Assembly (NCBI GenBank): GCA_016858145.1
Contig: JAEHOE010000008.1
Span: forward strand, 186,001 to 250,000
DNA: 64,000 bases
Origin: Edaphochlamys debaryana
Taxonomy: Eukaryota; Chlorophyta; Chlorophyceae; Chlamydomonadales
Reading direction: 5' to 3'
A program made the position numbers and the translations under genes. Positions 61,703-64,000 of this stretch are shown in pieces (positions within the stretch are counted from its first letter, which is position 1; each line of letters opens with the position of its first letter). The notes below the pieces were generated by a model. That model searched no databases. It saw only the letters and a program-made list of their open reading frames with translations, and was not told the DNA's origin.

Positions 61703-62916
61703 GGAGGACTGCGCACGTGTCGACCTGGGAAGACGGGAGGCCCGCCGAGTGGGGGAGGGCAAGCAGAAGGACGGGCCGCAGCACAGCCTTGAGGGCCAGG
61801 CCGTCGAGGGAGGGGGGGGGGGGGGTGCAGGGCGGCAAGGGCGGCAGGGTGCTCGGGCAGGTTCGCGTGGGACGTGACAACGGACACAGAGTAAGTCCGG
61901 ACTGGTTGTGGCTGGCGGTTTCGGGTGAGGTGTTGAACCCAAGGGGCCTGAAGGCGCCCGAGGGAAGGAGGGGGCGTCAGCGCAGGGCCTAAAGGGCGTG
62001 AGGGCAGAGCTGCGTGTGAGTGTACAGAGAGCGCAGCACGGACGGGACTGCGCCGACTGCTCGTGCGCTGGCTGGGGTCGAGGCGTTTATGCGGTGGGTT
62101 GATACTGGGGAGGGGCGGAGGACGCTGTGGGTCGTCTATGTTGTAGGGGCACGCTGCAGAGCAATTGTTTGGGCTGAGCCGCCGCCGTCAGGCTCTTCGG
62201 GCGGCGAAGCCCCTCGGGATTACCCCGTGTCGGCGTGCGTGCGTGCGTGTGTGCCTGCGTCACTCAAGAACCTGCGATTCACGCCCAGCCCGCGATGCCA
62301 CAAGCTTCAGTTCCCTTATCCCTATCGCTTATTATTAAGAGCGTGGAAAGTTATCGACCCTGCGCTGGCTGTGAGCTTGATGGAACATCGACTGCGCCAC
62401 GTGACGGCTTCCAGGGCATGGGTTGGAGCGCGGGCCGCAGTCTGGCATCCGATTCTTGCTATGCCCTGGGTAGCAGTCTGGTTCCCGGGCCGCGCCCTTG
62501 CGCCCTCGCTTGCGACAGACACGACACGGCGGCAGTTGCACTGATGCGATTACAGGCCGCGCTGACCGAAGCCCTTGCGGACTCATCACGTATCGCTGCC
62601 ACGGCGGACCTTGCCTCACCATACCCAGGCTCGCGCGTCGCCACTTTGCCTGATCTACGTCACCTTCGCTCGGCTCACTAACGGGCCTCCGCAGCCTCCT
62701 CCGTGCCCCCCTTAGCCTCAGCAACCTCCCGCGCTCCACACAGCCCTCCCATCGCACCACCTCAACAAACCTACCACGAGTACCAGCCCACGACCCCAGA
62801 TGGCAAGATCCCGGCTAGCCGCCCATCAGTCCCCACCCCACCACCTGCTCCCCACCCCTCAACCCCGCTGCCCCCCACCCCTGCTACCCCCCCTTCAACC
62901 CCTCCACCCCCTCCCT
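61703..62916. other. Spacer between convergent genes
   Basis: This is the 3' region of the F-box gene and of the Spb1 gene, which face each other. It contains a G14 run at 61812-61825. No gene was recognised; the open frames present are short and lack neighbours that would support them. Confidence 0.5.
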
Positions 62917-63871
62917 CTACCTCCCCTTCTTCTTCCCGCCCCGCTTCTTCATGTCCTTCTGCTTGGCGCGCATCATGGCCTTCTTGTCCTTCTTCATGCG
63001 CGCGTCCAGCGGCACGCGCCGCTTCTGGGCGCCCTTCTTGTTCTTCTTGGCGTGCGCCGCGTGCGCCTTGGAGTAGATCTTCTCGATCTCGCGCATCTTG
63101 GACTTGGCGGGCACGTCCTCCTGGTCGGCCACGGCCTGCGGGGGAGGGGGAGGGAGGGTTTGGGGGGGTGAGAACAGGTGGGAGGAGGGTCAGGGAGAGG
63201 GAGGAGGACAGCGCGTAGGTAGATTTATGGCCGGAGCGAGGTCAAGACTCGGCTCACGCTCTCTCCTACCCATCCCAGATGCAGTCCCGCCCCCTGAGCT
63301 CTTCGTCTCCGCTAGGTCCTTGCCCGCTTTCCCCCCCCCCGAATGCTCTCCCAATCCCTCTGCCCTCCCCGCTTCCCCCACCCCCCGTCATACGCACGTT
63401 GGCCTTCTGCTTGGCCTGCTCCAGGCGCTTGGCCAGCTTCTGCTTCTTGCGGGCCTTGGCCTCGGCGATCTTCTTGATGGGCCGAGCGTCGATGGCGCGG
63501 AGCCGCTCCTTCTCCGCCTCCACCTCGGCCTTAGTCACGGGCGCTATGGGCCTGGGAAGGGCGGCGGGGATGGTGGTAGTGGGGACAGGAGGGTAGGCAC
63601 ACCGGAAGTGAGGATTCAAAAGAAAGGGAAGGCGCGTGGTCAGGAAGCCGACGCGCACCAGCCCCCACACGCCCCCGGCTCCTCCGCGACTGCCCAGCCC
63701 AGCATCCCACGGCGATCTGCCCCACCTCATGTACCGCCGCTCGTCCTCCGCGAACCAGCGCGGCAGCCCCGTGTCGTGGAATGCGTAGCGGTTGTAGGCT
63801 GCGTCCACGATGGACTCCTTGTCCTTGCGCCGCAGCATGCGCTTGGCCAGGGCCAGGACCTCGGCCTTACC
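62917..63871 (-). CDS. SPB1: Spb1/FTSJ3-type pre-rRNA 2'-O-methyltransferase, C-terminal exons (partial)
   Basis: Three minus-strand exons are seen: 63871-63726, 63551-63398 and 63135-62917, ending TAG. In order they encode KAEVLALAKRMLRRKDKES with YNRYAFHDTGLPRWFAEDE, then APVTKAEVEAEKERLRAIDA with RPIKKIAEAKARKKQKLAKR, and a very basic tail (MREIEKIYSKAHAA to KKRGGKKKGR). These are the hallmarks of the Spb1 C-terminal domain. In yeast and animals the protein methylates the large-subunit rRNA precursor in the nucleolus and is needed for 60S assembly. The FtsJ methyltransferase domain and all 5' exons lie beyond the right edge. Donors GTGCGT and GTGGGG and acceptors CGCAG and CCCAG fit the window's other introns. 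Confidence 0.85.
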
Positions 63872-64000
63872 CTTTGGGGGGGGAGGCGTGGGGGGATGAG
63901 GGTGGGGAGGGTGCGTTGATGGTGATGGGGTGATGGCTGGACGGGCAGCCTGACCGCCTCCCCTCCCTCCCTCCCTACCTCACCCCCTTCCCTTTGCAAG

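Noticed and set aside
62020..62681. Plus-strand open frames between the F-box gene and Spb1
   Set aside because: Two overlapping frames of similar length and no domain, splice or codon-pattern support; the stretch is better explained as untranslated or intergenic sequence.
1..64000. CRISPR array, rRNA or tRNA genes
   Set aside because: The repeats found are direct tandem or terminal repeats without unique spacers. No rRNA core motif or convincing tRNA cloverleaf was seen. The CCA-ended 18-mer at 6664-6681 lacks a tRNA body and fits a primer-binding site.

Overview
This is nuclear DNA of a green alga, most likely a chlorophycean of the Chlamydomonas/Volvox group. The sequence is very GC-rich. 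Genes have many small introns with GTGAGY/GTGGGT-type donors and TGCAG acceptors. An F-box/ankyrin-type protein of a kind common in those algae lies at 59.2-61.7 kb, and an exon set for the ribosome-biogenesis methyltransferase Spb1 lies at the right edge. No bacterial features, CRISPR arrays or rRNA were seen.

Layout. (1) 1 to about 8.1 kb, minus strand: the 5' part of an LTR retrotransposon (promoter/LTR, primer-binding site, gag, then a 1,721-codon protease ORF). Its pol and 3' LTR lie beyond the left edge. (2) 9.3-40.2 kb, plus strand: a head-to-tail array of six paralogues of one multi-exon gene (called A-F here). A seventh copy, G, lies at 55.5-59.1 kb. (3) 41.1-55.2 kb, minus strand: a complete 14-kb Ty3/gypsy-type element inserted between F and G. 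It has 4-bp target duplications and an unusual split arrangement of terminal repeats. (4) 59.2-61.7 kb, plus strand: the F-box/ankyrin gene. (5) 62.9-64 kb, minus strand: the C-terminal exons of Spb1.

The array is the central biology. The full-length member, E, reads as 13 exons (1,131 aa). It has a signal-peptide-like first exon, several hydrophobic segments, a conserved Cys/Trp domain ending in WWCEV(A/S)TGAK, a last hydrophobic segment, a long Pro/Ala/Ser-rich linker with three conserved short motifs, and a C-terminal RING finger with MDM2/MUL1-like spacing. This suggests a membrane-bound ubiquitin E3 ligase family. D is intact but lost the WWC domain through an in-frame deletion that turned intron sequence into exon. 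G keeps the membrane part and WWC domain but has no RING; a minisatellite encodes its tail. A, B and F each carry nonsense codons or frame damage. C is divergent. The array therefore shows birth-and-death evolution, with signs of gene conversion at the RING end.

The 14-kb element encodes gag, a protease-like ORF, RT-RNase H, a degenerate cytosine-methyltransferase-like region, an integrase with a PHD finger, and a second methyltransferase-like region. Its RT active-site motif reads FVND. Its two long repeats differ at only 2 of 449 positions, so the insertion looks recent. All exon models come from reading splice sites and phases by eye; no search or transcript data were available.
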